NCBI GenBank assembly: GCA_030683155.1
Contig: JAUXMV010000090.1
Span: forward strand, 51,856-115,855
Origin: Bacteroidales bacterium
Lineage (GTDB): Bacteria; Bacteroidota; Bacteroidia; Bacteroidales; F082
DNA length: 64,000 bases
Reading direction: 5' to 3'
Below are positions 8,050 through 16,829 of the stretch, in pieces (the stretch's first letter is position 1; each line of letters begins with the position of its first letter). The notes beneath the pieces were generated by a model, which searched no databases, was not told where the DNA came from, and worked only from the letters and a program-made list of their open reading frames with translations. Both the position numbers and the translations under genes were made by a program.

Positions 8050-10704
8050 TCACTTTTGATAGAATTTCAACCAGAACTTTTCATATTCTGAAGTATCTTT
8101 TATCCTGTAAAATACGGGATAATTTGTGAGTGAAACGGGATATACTTTAAAATCAGCAGGATTGATGCCGCCAAAAACATACTCTGACTCTGTAACAGCC
8201 ATCCTATAGTCGTCAGCATCTGATGAATTATTAAAATTGCCGACGGTAACAAGCATTCGCTGCTCATCAAGTACCAAACTTTTTACCATGAGTTGCGCGC
8301 TTTTAAAACTTCTTTCATTGAAGTCGGAAAGTCTTACCCGCAATGGATCTGTCCTTACTTTTTCGTTGGAAGCAATGATCATTACAAGATGTTTGGCTCC
8401 ATTTTCAAAGATGTAAGGAGATGCCGGTTCTGGTTCTGCCTGCACATCGCCGGGTATATCGGGTATTTCGATGTTCATGTTGAACTCTTTATTCATGTTT
8501 CTCAATATTGAAGCAGCGAGAGGCGCAACATCGCTTACGGGATAGGTTTTTACGAGTTCACTGAGAGCAACTGCCATTGAATCAACAATTTCAAGACGAC
8601 CTTTTGCAATAGCACGTAAAAAATCAAATCTTGGCATCAGATCCACATCATTGGAATACAATGTGCGCGCCCTGTTTGAATTGAGAAAGACGCGGAAGTA
8701 CTCCTCATTGCGATAGGCAGCCATCGTTTGTTCATAAAAACTAAGTGATTCGCCAGCGATGGCAGCCTTCTTGATGAAGTAATCGGGATCTTCCAAAACA
8801 CGGGCATAGTCAGTGTTGGGGTAATGTTCCAAAATAAGTTGCCTGTATTGACTTGCAGCGCCTTCTTTTTGCTGATCCATCAACATTTTATACAGCGCAT
8901 ACCAGGCCTGAAGTCTGAATTCGCTTTCCGGAAAACGCCTTAAAAGTTCAGCATATGCTTCTTCTGACCGTGGATAATCTTCAAGTCGTTCCTTGTAAAT
9001 ATACCCAAGGTTATTCAAGGCTTCTTCAATCATGTAAAGCGCTGCTTCCTGACTTTCTTCTGTTAAAGGTATATTTTGCAAGTAATAACCTTTGTCTTTT
9101 TCGGTATAGACAACAGCTGCCGAATCACCCTCAGAGGCCGCGCCGGCTTTTCCATCTAACGCTACACTTTCTATTGTTTCGAAGGAAAGGCTTTGTTTAT
9201 CGCTGATCCTCCAATTATCTTCAAGCTTTCGTCTTCCCCACTTTCGTAAAAATTCGGTGTAACCAAATCCAAGGGTGTTTGGGTTGTAGAAATACCATTC
9301 TTTTGACTGTTCAATATTTGCACCTCTGTCGCCAAACTGATTAGCCATCATAACATTCCTTTCCATCTCGCGCTCTTCCTGTTCCCTTTTCCGCTCCTCT
9401 TCTATTATTTTCTTTATGATTCCGTCGATAATGGCATTGCGGCTGGTTGAATCCATATAGGCCAGTTTCAGCAAACTGTCTTGTAACTGAACAGTGTTAA
9501 TGCTGAAAACGAGATCGGTCAGAATGGTGGCTTTATTACGGATGCTGTCGTAGCCGGGATATTCTCTGGGTAAAGCACTTACCGCAGTATCATAATAGGC
9601 CTGTGAAGGCACATATTCACTTCTTTCAAAAAGCATTGCAGCAATTTTAAGCGATGAAAAAGCTTGCTGTAACTTGTTTTTGGTGCTTGAAGCAACTGAT
9701 TTGCGCAAATATTCCATTGCAAGGTCTTCATCTTTATCTTCAAGGGCAATTTCGGCCAGGGCAAAATAAATCTTATCCAGATAATCAATGTTTTTAATGT
9801 CTTTCAACATTTTTTGAAGGACTTTGATAATCTGTCTGCTGTCACCTGTACTGGAGTCGTATGCCCTTGCCATGTTCATTCTTGCCTCAAAAGCCATGTC
9901 ATAGGAGGGGTTGCCTTTTACAACCTGCGTAAAATATTTTATAGCTTCTATTCTGTTATCATTTTGCTGATAAATCTGTCCCAAGATGAATAATGCCCTT
10001 GTTTTGTCGTGCTTATTCCGGGTTTCTTTGATTCCACGTTCCAAATGAGGTATGGCATTTTCAAAATTTCCTCTTACGATATGATAATCGGCCAATACGA
10101 GGGATAGATTTTGTATAACCTCGGCAGGTAAAATCAAATCCCTTCGTTTTGCCTGAAGTGATTCCAGCAGTGGAAGTGCTTTTTCATACTGCTCCAGTTG
10201 AATGTAAGTTCGTGCAAGCCATAAATCAGCTGTGTTGGTGATATCATTATAACTGTATTGTTTCCCCACAAACTCGAATGTCCGGCGCGCGCTGATATAA
10301 TCCTGCTTGTAGAAATGCGCTTTGCCCATCATCAGGTAGCTGTCGTCAATCCATTTGACTAGTTCACGGCCGCGAAAATACATAGAGTGCTTTTGCACGC
10401 CAATCGCACCTTTTTCAAGCGATCTCTCCATCGATGCATTCAGCTTGAGGGCATCGCTTTTGGTTCCGTAGTTGAAGACCCGCAAAACCTGAGAGTAGTC
10501 ATCAACAACAGATTTTCTCAAATCATTGACGCCCGTTTTCAAACTTTCGGTGCCATTCCAATAAACATTGTAACGACTTGTCAGATTATGGTAGGTGCGC
10601 CGAGTCCAGGTGTTTTTTTTAGTTGAACATCCTTCAAGCAGCAAAATCGCTGATGTGGCCAGTAATGCCAAAATAAAATACTTCTTCACAAAATGCAAGT
10701 TCAT
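8050..10704 (-). CDS. sprE: Type IX secretion / gliding lipoprotein SprE (PorW)
   Basis: An 884-residue outer-membrane or periplasmic lipoprotein needed for type IX secretion and gliding, known as SprE in Flavobacterium and PorW in Porphyromonas. The signal peptide ends in a lipobox with Cys26 (LLLEGC). A conserved early segment TRRTYHNLTSRYNVYWNG follows, then tetratricopeptide-like repeats over most of the length. The C-terminal region has the family LVMIIAS and LVTVGNF strands. I chose the ATG at 10704 because it gives a perfect lipoprotein signal; the frame runs to a TTG at 10737. PorW has been proposed to link the PorKN ring to the translocon. The other core genes lie 5 kb away. Confidence 0.88.
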   Translation of the reverse strand: MNLHFVKKYFILALLATSAILLLEGCSTKKNTWTRRTYHNLTSRYNVYWNGTESLKTGVNDLRKSVVDDYSQVLRVFNYGTKSDALKLNASMERSLEKGAIGVQKHSMYFRGRELVKWIDDSYLMMGKAHFYKQDYISARRTFEFVGKQYSYNDITNTADLWLARTYIQLEQYEKALPLLESLQAKRRDLILPAEVIQNLSLVLADYHIVRGNFENAIPHLERGIKETRNKHDKTRALFILGQIYQQNDNRIEAIKYFTQVVKGNPSYDMAFEARMNMARAYDSSTGDSRQIIKVLQKMLKDIKNIDYLDKIYFALAEIALEDKDEDLAMEYLRKSVASSTKNKLQQAFSSLKIAAMLFERSEYVPSQAYYDTAVSALPREYPGYDSIRNKATILTDLVFSINTVQLQDSLLKLAYMDSTSRNAIIDGIIKKIIEEERKREQEEREMERNVMMANQFGDRGANIEQSKEWYFYNPNTLGFGYTEFLRKWGRRKLEDNWRISDKQSLSFETIESVALDGKAGAASEGDSAAVVYTEKDKGYYLQNIPLTEESQEAALYMIEEALNNLGYIYKERLEDYPRSEEAYAELLRRFPESEFRLQAWYALYKMLMDQQKEGAASQYRQLILEHYPNTDYARVLEDPDYFIKKAAIAGESLSFYEQTMAAYRNEEYFRVFLNSNRARTLYSNDVDLMPRFDFLRAIAKGRLEIVDSMAVALSELVKTYPVSDVAPLAASILRNMNKEFNMNIEIPDIPGDVQAEPEPASPYIFENGAKHLVMIIASNEKVRTDPLRVRLSDFNERSFKSAQLMVKSLVLDEQRMLVTVGNFNNSSDADDYRMAVTESEYVFGGINPADFKVYPVSLTNYPVFYRIKDTSEYEKFWLKFYQK

Positions 10705-10740
10705 CCGGTTTTGCTTGATAACTCTAAAATTGAGCAATTA

Positions 10741-11129
10741 TTTTATGGCTTTGCAGCTTTGTTTGCTTTAGCCTATGCGACAAAAGTAGTTTATTTTGAA
10801 GAAAATTAATACAACCTGATTTGAATCAATTGAGGCTTACAGCAGAATTTCTTTTGAAAAATATACCACCGAACCTTTCAAAACCATTGGCATAAGGATT
10901 GTCCAGGTTTAACATTCGTTATTTTTTCTAATTTTGTAATTAAGTTTGTTTGAATTGGCCGATGAAATTTAGTGAGAAAAGATTAATAAGCCAATCATTT
11001 TTTACTGGAAAAAGCCTGTAATTTTGGATCGGCAATTGAAAATATTTTATACTATCGGATGCTTTATTTCGTTTCAGCATCCAATCTGATTTTTTACTTA
11101 AAAAGATTGCCAGACGCAATAAAACGCAA
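10741..11129. other. 389-bp divergent intergenic region between sprE and the M23 peptidase gene
   Basis: This holds the sprE promoter candidate and, on the plus strand, two TAATTTTG boxes at 10929-10936 and 11019-11026 that could drive the peptidase gene. A hairpin with GGATGCT (11057-11063) and AGCATCC (11076-11082) followed by TGATTTTTTAC ends about 35 bases before the ATG at 11130. It is terminator-like and lies in the would-be leader. I see no coding frame here. Confidence 0.45.
10781..10788 (-). promoter_or_regulatory. Candidate -7 box for sprE
   Basis: Minus-strand TACTTTTG matches TAnnTTTG, about 77 bases upstream of the ATG at 10704. A TTG about 23 bases further upstream may serve as the -33 element. 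Confidence 0.45.
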
Positions 11130-12017
11130 ATGAAGAATAAAAAGGAGAAATGGTATCAAAAGTTCAGAGATAAATATCGTCTGGTAATTTTTCATGACGA
11201 AACCTTTGAAGAAAAAATCAGTTTCAGACTCAGCAGACTCAATGTTTTTGTTGCCGTGGTAAGTTTGAGTGTTTTTCTTATTGTTATTACAGGTTATATC
11301 ATTGCTTTCACTTCATTAAGAGAGTACATTCCCGGTTACACAGATGTGAATCTCAACAGAAAAGTATACAGTCTTGAACGGACAGCTGACTCCCTTGAAC
11401 AGGTTTTTAGTCAGAAACAGTTGTATTTCAGCAATATAAAACGCATTGTAGAAGGATATGATTTTGCGGATGACAGCATCAATGCTGTGAAGCAAAGTCA
11501 AATGATTTCAGGTCCAAGGAATGACTCTTCCCGCTGGAAACGATCGGTTGAAGACAGTCTTTTGCGGCTGGAGTTTGAAAATCTTGAGCGTTATAACCTC
11601 ATCACTGATCCCGGATTAATTCCAGAAGCCAGAAAACGAGCCATGGCAGTTTCAAGTTTTTTTCTACCTCTGAAAGGAACGATTACTAACCGTTTTGATC
11701 CGATACAGAAACATTTTGGTGTTGATATTGTTGCCCGAAGCAATGAGGCCATCAAGGCAACACTCGAAGGTACTGTAGTTTATGCAGACTGGACTCTTGA
11801 CAAAGGTTATGTTATTGGAATACAACATGCCGGGAATTTTTTCTCCGTCTATAAACACAATTCGGTTTTGCTGAAACGCGAAGGCGATTTTGTCAGGGCA
11901 GGAGAGCCTGTAGCTATTATCGGCGAGTCAGGAGAGCTCTCGACAGGCCCTCATCTTCATTTTGAACTTTGGCACAATACCACTCCTGTGAATCCGGAAG
12001 AGTTCATTGCATTTTAA
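11130..12017 (+). CDS. M23 family metallopeptidase (LytM-type), membrane anchored
   Basis: A 295-residue zinc peptidase that likely cleaves peptidoglycan cross-bridges or acts as a divisome/elongation regulator. The N-terminus is cytosolic and basic. One transmembrane helix spans about residues 37-58, followed by a coiled-coil-like stretch, and the peptidase domain occupies the last 110 residues. Zinc ligands are visible in HFGVD near 203 and HLHFE near 275. Both are intact, so it is probably catalytically active, unlike degenerate EnvC-type activators. It precedes rseP on the same strand by 187 bases. Confidence 0.9.
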   Translation: MKNKKEKWYQKFRDKYRLVIFHDETFEEKISFRLSRLNVFVAVVSLSVFLIVITGYIIAFTSLREYIPGYTDVNLNRKVYSLERTADSLEQVFSQKQLYFSNIKRIVEGYDFADDSINAVKQSQMISGPRNDSSRWKRSVEDSLLRLEFENLERYNLITDPGLIPEARKRAMAVSSFFLPLKGTITNRFDPIQKHFGVDIVARSNEAIKATLEGTVVYADWTLDKGYVIGIQHAGNFFSVYKHNSVLLKREGDFVRAGEPVAIIGESGELSTGPHLHFELWHNTTPVNPEEFIAF

Positions 12018-12204
12018 TTGATGATTCTTGAATTCATCTAAAATTGCCTGACTTTAACACTATTTGACAAATGATTAAAGCGAGCAACGCGAAAAATTTG
12101 TAATCTTGCAGCCGCAAAATAAAACCTCAATCATAGAATGTAAAAGGCGTAATGAAGTCCCGGATGGTTCTTACTCCCTTAAATATCAAGCGCGATAATC
12201 AAAG

Positions 12205-13533
12205 ATGGAAATTACAATCAAAATACTACAACTGCTTTTAAGCCTTTCAATACTGGTAATTGTTCACGAGTTTGGGCATTTTGCTGCTGCAAAAATTTTT
12301 AAAACAAGGGTTGAGAAGTTTTACCTTTTCTTCAATCCATGGTTCTCAATTTTTAAATTTAACTATAAAGGAACTGAATACGGAATGGGTTGGCTGCCTT
12401 TGGGTGGATATGTCAAAATTGCAGGCATGATTGATGAGTCGCTTGATAAGGAAGCTATGAAATTGCCGGCACAAGATTGGGAATTCAGATCAAAACCAGC
12501 ATGGCAACGTTTGATAATTATGCTTGGCGGTGTAATAATGAATGTTGTTTTGGCATTCATGATTTATATCGTGATGCTCACTGTTTATGGTGAGAAGTAT
12601 CTTCCAACTTCCGAAGCCAATAAATATGGTGTCTCCGTCGATTCACTTGCAAAAGAATTTGGCTTGCAAAACGGGGATAGAATTTTGGCTATTGATGGCA
12701 AATATGTAGATGATTTCAATAAAATACCAATCACAATCATCCTGGAAGAAGCCAAAACAATCCGTGTTGAGCGTGATAAAAAAGAAATCGATGTTGTTCT
12801 TCCCGAGGGTTCTTTAGGAAAGCTTGTGAAGCATCAATCGCCACTTTTTCTTACTGTGCGTGTGCCTTTTATCGCTGAAGCATTTCCCGAATCTTCTGTT
12901 GCCCGTGACGCAGGAATTCAGGTAGGTGATAGTATTTTGGGCATCAATGGTCAGGTAATAAAATATTTTCAGGAATTCAGGGAAAACATTCAGCGGTATA
13001 AAAACCAAGATGCTGTCATCAATGTTATTCGTGGCACTGATACACTTGATATTGCTGTTTCTGTGCCTGAATCAGGCCTTATTGGTGTTTTTCCACGCCA
13101 GGATTTTGATTCTTTCTTTGCATTGAACCAAAAGGAATTCAACTTTTTTCAGGCAATTCCAGCCGGAATGTCAAAAACTGTTGATGGTATTGGTGGATAT
13201 CTGAAGCAACTTAAACTGCTTTTTTCTCCCGAAGTCAAAGCGTATGAAAGTGTTGGCGGGTTTATTACCATCGGAAGCATTTTTCCGGCAGAATTTCACT
13301 GGGAAAGTTTCTGGCGCCTGACAGCCTTTCTTTCGATCATGCTTGGCGTACTCAATTTACTCCCGATTCCTGCCCTCGATGGCGGTCATGTTATGTTTCT
13401 TTTTTACGAAATTGTTGCCAGACGCAAACCTAGCGACAAGTTCATGGAGGTAGCGCAAATCATCGGAATGGTCTTACTTCTTGCGTTGATGCTCTTTGCC
13501 AATGGCAATGATATTGTGAAATTATTCAGATAG
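12205..13533 (+). CDS. rseP: RIP metalloprotease RseP (site-2 protease)
   Basis: Intramembrane zinc protease that cuts transmembrane anchors such as anti-sigma factors and leftover signal peptides. The 442-residue protein has HEFGH at residues 21-25 in the first helix, and a periplasmic part with two PDZ domains: one around residues 145-200, another around 225-285 containing GIQVGDSILGINGQ. The third zinc ligand lies in NLLPIPALDGGH near 388-399. All catalytic residues are present. Length matches Bacteroidota RseP. It converges on the YitT pair. Confidence 0.95.
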   Translation: MEITIKILQLLLSLSILVIVHEFGHFAAAKIFKTRVEKFYLFFNPWFSIFKFNYKGTEYGMGWLPLGGYVKIAGMIDESLDKEAMKLPAQDWEFRSKPAWQRLIIMLGGVIMNVVLAFMIYIVMLTVYGEKYLPTSEANKYGVSVDSLAKEFGLQNGDRILAIDGKYVDDFNKIPITIILEEAKTIRVERDKKEIDVVLPEGSLGKLVKHQSPLFLTVRVPFIAEAFPESSVARDAGIQVGDSILGINGQVIKYFQEFRENIQRYKNQDAVINVIRGTDTLDIAVSVPESGLIGVFPRQDFDSFFALNQKEFNFFQAIPAGMSKTVDGIGGYLKQLKLLFSPEVKAYESVGGFITIGSIFPAEFHWESFWRLTAFLSIMLGVLNLLPIPALDGGHVMFLFYEIVARRKPSDKFMEVAQIIGMVLLLALMLFANGNDIVKLFR

Positions 13534-13574
13534 CCTTTCACTGCACAATTTCATGTTTTGACTTGAAAAGCCTC

Positions 13575-13605
13575 AAAACAGTCTTCTTTAAACTGTTTTA
13601 AAATC
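13575..13605. terminator. Weak terminator-like hairpin between rseP and the YitT genes
   Basis: AAAACAGT at 13575-13582 pairs with ACTGTTTT at 13592-13599 in the gap between convergent genes. The stem is AT-rich and the T-run short, so it is a modest candidate. Confidence 0.4.
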
Positions 13606-13639
13606 AGCAAATTGAAATTACTTACTGAAAAGATTTACC

Positions 13640-14533
13640 TTAATTCTCGATCTTTTCTTTAAGTGATCTGAAGCCCTGACCAAGTATTTCGTCTGCATTA
13701 AGAACTGTAACAAAAGCTTTAGGATCAACACCTTGAATATATTCTTCAAGTATTGCCAGTTCACGTCTGTTGAGCACAACATAAATCATTGTACGAGGGT
13801 TGTAGGCATACATTCCTTTAACGGGTATAAAAGTGCCACCTCTGTTGAGATCCTTCGTGATTTTTTGGCCGATCAATTCATGCTTTTCCGAAACAATCAG
13901 AGCAACCTTGTCGTAGGTAATCCCCTGCAAAACTGTGTCGATAACTTTTCCCATCACAAAAATGGCAATCAGTGAATAAAGCGGAATTGCCCAGTTGCCA
14001 AATACCAGCGACCCTAAAACCACAATCACTGCATCTACCGACATCATCAGTTGACCAAGCGGCCTCTTTGTCCATTTCCCAAGCATCATGGCCATCACAT
14101 CGGTGCCTCCGCAACTGGCTTTTGCTTTAAAAAGAAACCCAACACCAAGCCCGATTACTGCGCCACCATAAAGTGAGGAAAGCAATAAATCGCCTTCTAT
14201 TAAAGATTTTGAGCCATAAAAATAGGTCAGCCCATCCATAAAAACAGAAGTTAAAACAAAACCCGTGAATGTTTTTATGCCAAATCTCGGTCCTAAAACC
14301 TTGATGCCGATTAAGGTGAGTGGAATATTAAAAATGAGTGCAGTCAAACCAACAGGAGTGCCAAATGTGTGATGAAGCACAATTGAAATTCCGTAAACGC
14401 CGCCCGGAACAATTTTGTGGGGTGTTATGAAAAGAACGTATCCGGCGGCAATGATAAAAGCGCCAGAAATAATCAAGGCATATGCTTTAAACCAGCCCGA
14501 AGAAAAAGGTTGATATTTTACAATGAATCCCAT
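13640..14533 (-). CDS. YitT family membrane protein (second of a tandem pair)
   Basis: A 297-residue protein with about six transmembrane helices (YitT/DUF161) and a C-terminal soluble DUF2179 domain from about residue 220. Conserved features include FITPHKIVPGGVYGI near residue 30, the KASCGGTDVMAMML loop near 137, and RRELAILEEYI near the end. The function of the family is unknown; some members look transporter-like. The start codon lies one base after the stop of its upstream paralogue, so they form an operon. The two differ throughout, so the duplication is old. Confidence 0.88.
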   Translation of the reverse strand: MGFIVKYQPFSSGWFKAYALIISGAFIIAAGYVLFITPHKIVPGGVYGISIVLHHTFGTPVGLTALIFNIPLTLIGIKVLGPRFGIKTFTGFVLTSVFMDGLTYFYGSKSLIEGDLLLSSLYGGAVIGLGVGFLFKAKASCGGTDVMAMMLGKWTKRPLGQLMMSVDAVIVVLGSLVFGNWAIPLYSLIAIFVMGKVIDTVLQGITYDKVALIVSEKHELIGQKITKDLNRGGTFIPVKGMYAYNPRTMIYVVLNRRELAILEEYIQGVDPKAFVTVLNADEILGQGFRSLKEKIEN

Positions 14534-14534
14534 C

Positions 14535-15428
14535 TTAGCTGCTTACTTTATCACTCAATGATTTGAAACCCTCACCAAGAATTTCGTTGGCATTGATGAC
14601 TGTCACAAAGGCAAATGGATCAATTTCGTGTATAAATTCCTGAAGTATTGCCATTTCACGCCGGTTGACCACAGTAAAAATAACTGTTTTGTCGGAGCCG
14701 TTGTACATACCTTTTCCAGGCAGGAAAGTGCCGCCCCTGTTGAGATCGTTGATGATTTTATCTCTGATTTCATCATGCTTCTCAGAAATAATAAACAAGG
14801 TTTTGTCGTAATTTACTCCCTGAAGGATTGTATCAATTACTTTGCCGGTGATAAAAATTACAATCAGTGAATACAGTGGAATCCGCCAGTCTTGAAACAC
14901 AGCCAAACCAAAAAGCACTATCACAGAATCAACGTAGATAAGTAGCTGACCTACAGGCATTTTCGTGTGTTTGCTGATGATCATGGCTACAATATCGGTG
15001 CCTCCTGAAGTGGCTTTGGATTTGAATATAAGTCCAAGTCCTATCCCAAGGAAAACACCACCAAAGATGGATGACAGCAGCGGCTCGTTTTCTACAAGAG
15101 GCTGATCACCATATAAATAACTCAATCCATCGACAAAGAAGGCTGTCAATAAAAATCCAACCACAGTTTTATATCCAAAGCGTGGCCCTAAAATTCTAAT
15201 TCCAATAATCGTAAGTGGTATGTCCATGGTGAGAGCCGTCATACCTACAGGTAAATTAAAGATATAATGTATGATAATGGCAATGCCATAAACCCCTCCG
15301 GGGACAATTTTATAAGGAGTGATGAACAAAACAAAACCTGAAGCCAGAATAAAAGCACCAACCAGAATCAGACTATAATTTATAAACCAACGTTTTGAAA
15401 AAACCCTATCCTTTTGAATAAAAGACAT
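14535..15428 (-). CDS. YitT family membrane protein (first of a tandem pair)
   Basis: A 297-residue paralogue of its downstream neighbour, of identical length, with the same architecture of DUF161 membrane domain followed by DUF2179. It has FITPYKIVPGGVYGIAI near residue 30, KATSGGTDIVAMII in the middle, and RREMAILQEFIHEIDPFAF near the C-terminus. The paired arrangement suggests the two may form a heteromer, but that is inference. The ATG at 15428 agrees with the paralogue's N-terminus. Confidence 0.88.
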   Translation of the reverse strand: MSFIQKDRVFSKRWFINYSLILVGAFILASGFVLFITPYKIVPGGVYGIAIIIHYIFNLPVGMTALTMDIPLTIIGIRILGPRFGYKTVVGFLLTAFFVDGLSYLYGDQPLVENEPLLSSIFGGVFLGIGLGLIFKSKATSGGTDIVAMIISKHTKMPVGQLLIYVDSVIVLFGLAVFQDWRIPLYSLIVIFITGKVIDTILQGVNYDKTLFIISEKHDEIRDKIINDLNRGGTFLPGKGMYNGSDKTVIFTVVNRREMAILQEFIHEIDPFAFVTVINANEILGEGFKSLSDKVSS

Positions 15429-15781
15429 ATATGTAAATTTAAGTTGTAAAAATTATCGGCAAAAATACGCAGATTAGCGCGTGTAATCATGGCAAAAATT
15501 TCAATTTTGTAAATTCCGTCGCTCTTTTGTGAAAAAATTCACAATGCATGTAACGAATTTGACAGATTTTCAACCAGTTGAATATAACTAGATACCAAAT
15601 AAAAATCGATCTCGATGCTTGAAGCACACAATAAAATATGTAAAGACATGTTTATGAAGGAATATTGATTAAAAAGCAGGTTTTGCAAAGAAAAACAAAC
15701 ATCAATTATTCAAAAAACGGGTTTCAATTGCCTAAAAAATACTATTTTAGCCGACTTGAAATAAGACAGGAAGATTTTCGG
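15429..15781. other. 353-bp divergent intergenic region upstream of the type IX operon
   Basis: This lies between the YitT pair (minus) and the PorP-like gene (plus), and should hold both promoters. On the minus strand TATTTTTG lies around 15465-15472 but without a good -33. The plus-strand promoter was not identified. The open frame from 15665 to 15781 is an in-frame extension of the PorP gene from a TTG and is unlikely to be translated. Confidence 0.4.
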
Positions 15782-16738
15782 ATGAAATTGATTTTCAGAC
15801 ATTTATTTTTTATAATTCCATTGCTGGCTTCTTCTTTGACAGGATTTGCACAGCAAGCGCCCTCATTTACGCATCATGCCTACACCCATGCATTCACAAA
15901 TCCTGGCTTTGCAGGCTTAAGTGAAGGCATTTGTATCAATGGTATTGTCCGTCAGCAATGGGCTGGTTTTAAAGATATTGATGGCAATAAAGTTGCGCCT
16001 GAAACTTTCCTGGTTACTGGCGATACGCCGATGAGAAAATTAAAAGGCGGTCTTGGCCTCAGTGTAATTCAGGATAAACTTGGATTTGAAAGCAATGTTG
16101 GTGTTCAACTTGGGTATTCATATCATCTGGATTTAGGTTCTGCGACCTTAGGAATCGGTACTGCTGTCAACTTCCTTAATCGTGCAGTTGATTTTTCTAA
16201 ATTTAAACCACATTCCAGCGGTGACCCTATTCTTGCTACCGGCGAACAAAGTGATATGTTATTCGATGTTAACTTTGGATTGTTTTTACATATTCCAGAG
16301 GTCTATTATATAGGTGTTTCCATGACAAGCGCCTTAGAATCGAAAGGTAAGGCTCTAACAGATAATTCCAGTAGCAGCTTTGTTGGTGACCGCACTGTAT
16401 ATTTAGTTGGTGGTTATCAAATTGCAGCACCTTGGAACGCTGCGTATGAATTTCATCCTGCAATAAGTGTCGTTAGTAATTTTTCATCAACACAAATAAA
16501 CCTGTCTGGAAACATTGTGTACAATAATCAGTTCTGGGGCGGCGTTAATTACAGGTTACAGGAATCAATAGGCCTTATGGTAGGAATGACAGTATTGGAT
16601 TTGAGGATTGGTTACGCCTATGATGTTAATACAATGGGACTTGGTGTGCCAGGTTCTCATGAAATTAGTCTGGGCTATTGTTTTAAGATTAAAGCAGATA
16701 AGTCAATAAGGACCTATCGAAACACAAGATATTTGTAA
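15782..16738 (+). CDS. PorP/SprF family type IX secretion outer-membrane protein
   Basis: A 318-residue exported protein with signal peptide cleaved after LTGFAQ and the PorP/SprF signature near the mature N-terminus (a proline-rich start, then NPGFAGL). It ends in a beta-barrel-like C-terminus. PorP/SprF proteins anchor or partner type IX substrates at the outer membrane, and one copy usually precedes gldK. I start at the ATG at 15782 because the signal peptide begins there; the longer frame from a TTG at 15665 adds 39 unlikely residues. It is followed by gldK with a gap of about 90 bases. Confidence 0.9.
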   Translation: MKLIFRHLFFIIPLLASSLTGFAQQAPSFTHHAYTHAFTNPGFAGLSEGICINGIVRQQWAGFKDIDGNKVAPETFLVTGDTPMRKLKGGLGLSVIQDKLGFESNVGVQLGYSYHLDLGSATLGIGTAVNFLNRAVDFSKFKPHSSGDPILATGEQSDMLFDVNFGLFLHIPEVYYIGVSMTSALESKGKALTDNSSSSFVGDRTVYLVGGYQIAAPWNAAYEFHPAISVVSNFSSTQINLSGNIVYNNQFWGGVNYRLQESIGLMVGMTVLDLRIGYAYDVNTMGLGVPGSHEISLGYCFKIKADKSIRTYRNTRYL

Positions 16739-16829
16739 TACGATTTAGAATCAGGACACAAAAATGAATCAATTGAGAAATATTTTCAGTAAAAAGAACA
16801 AACAGTTGACAACATATATCATTATCAAA

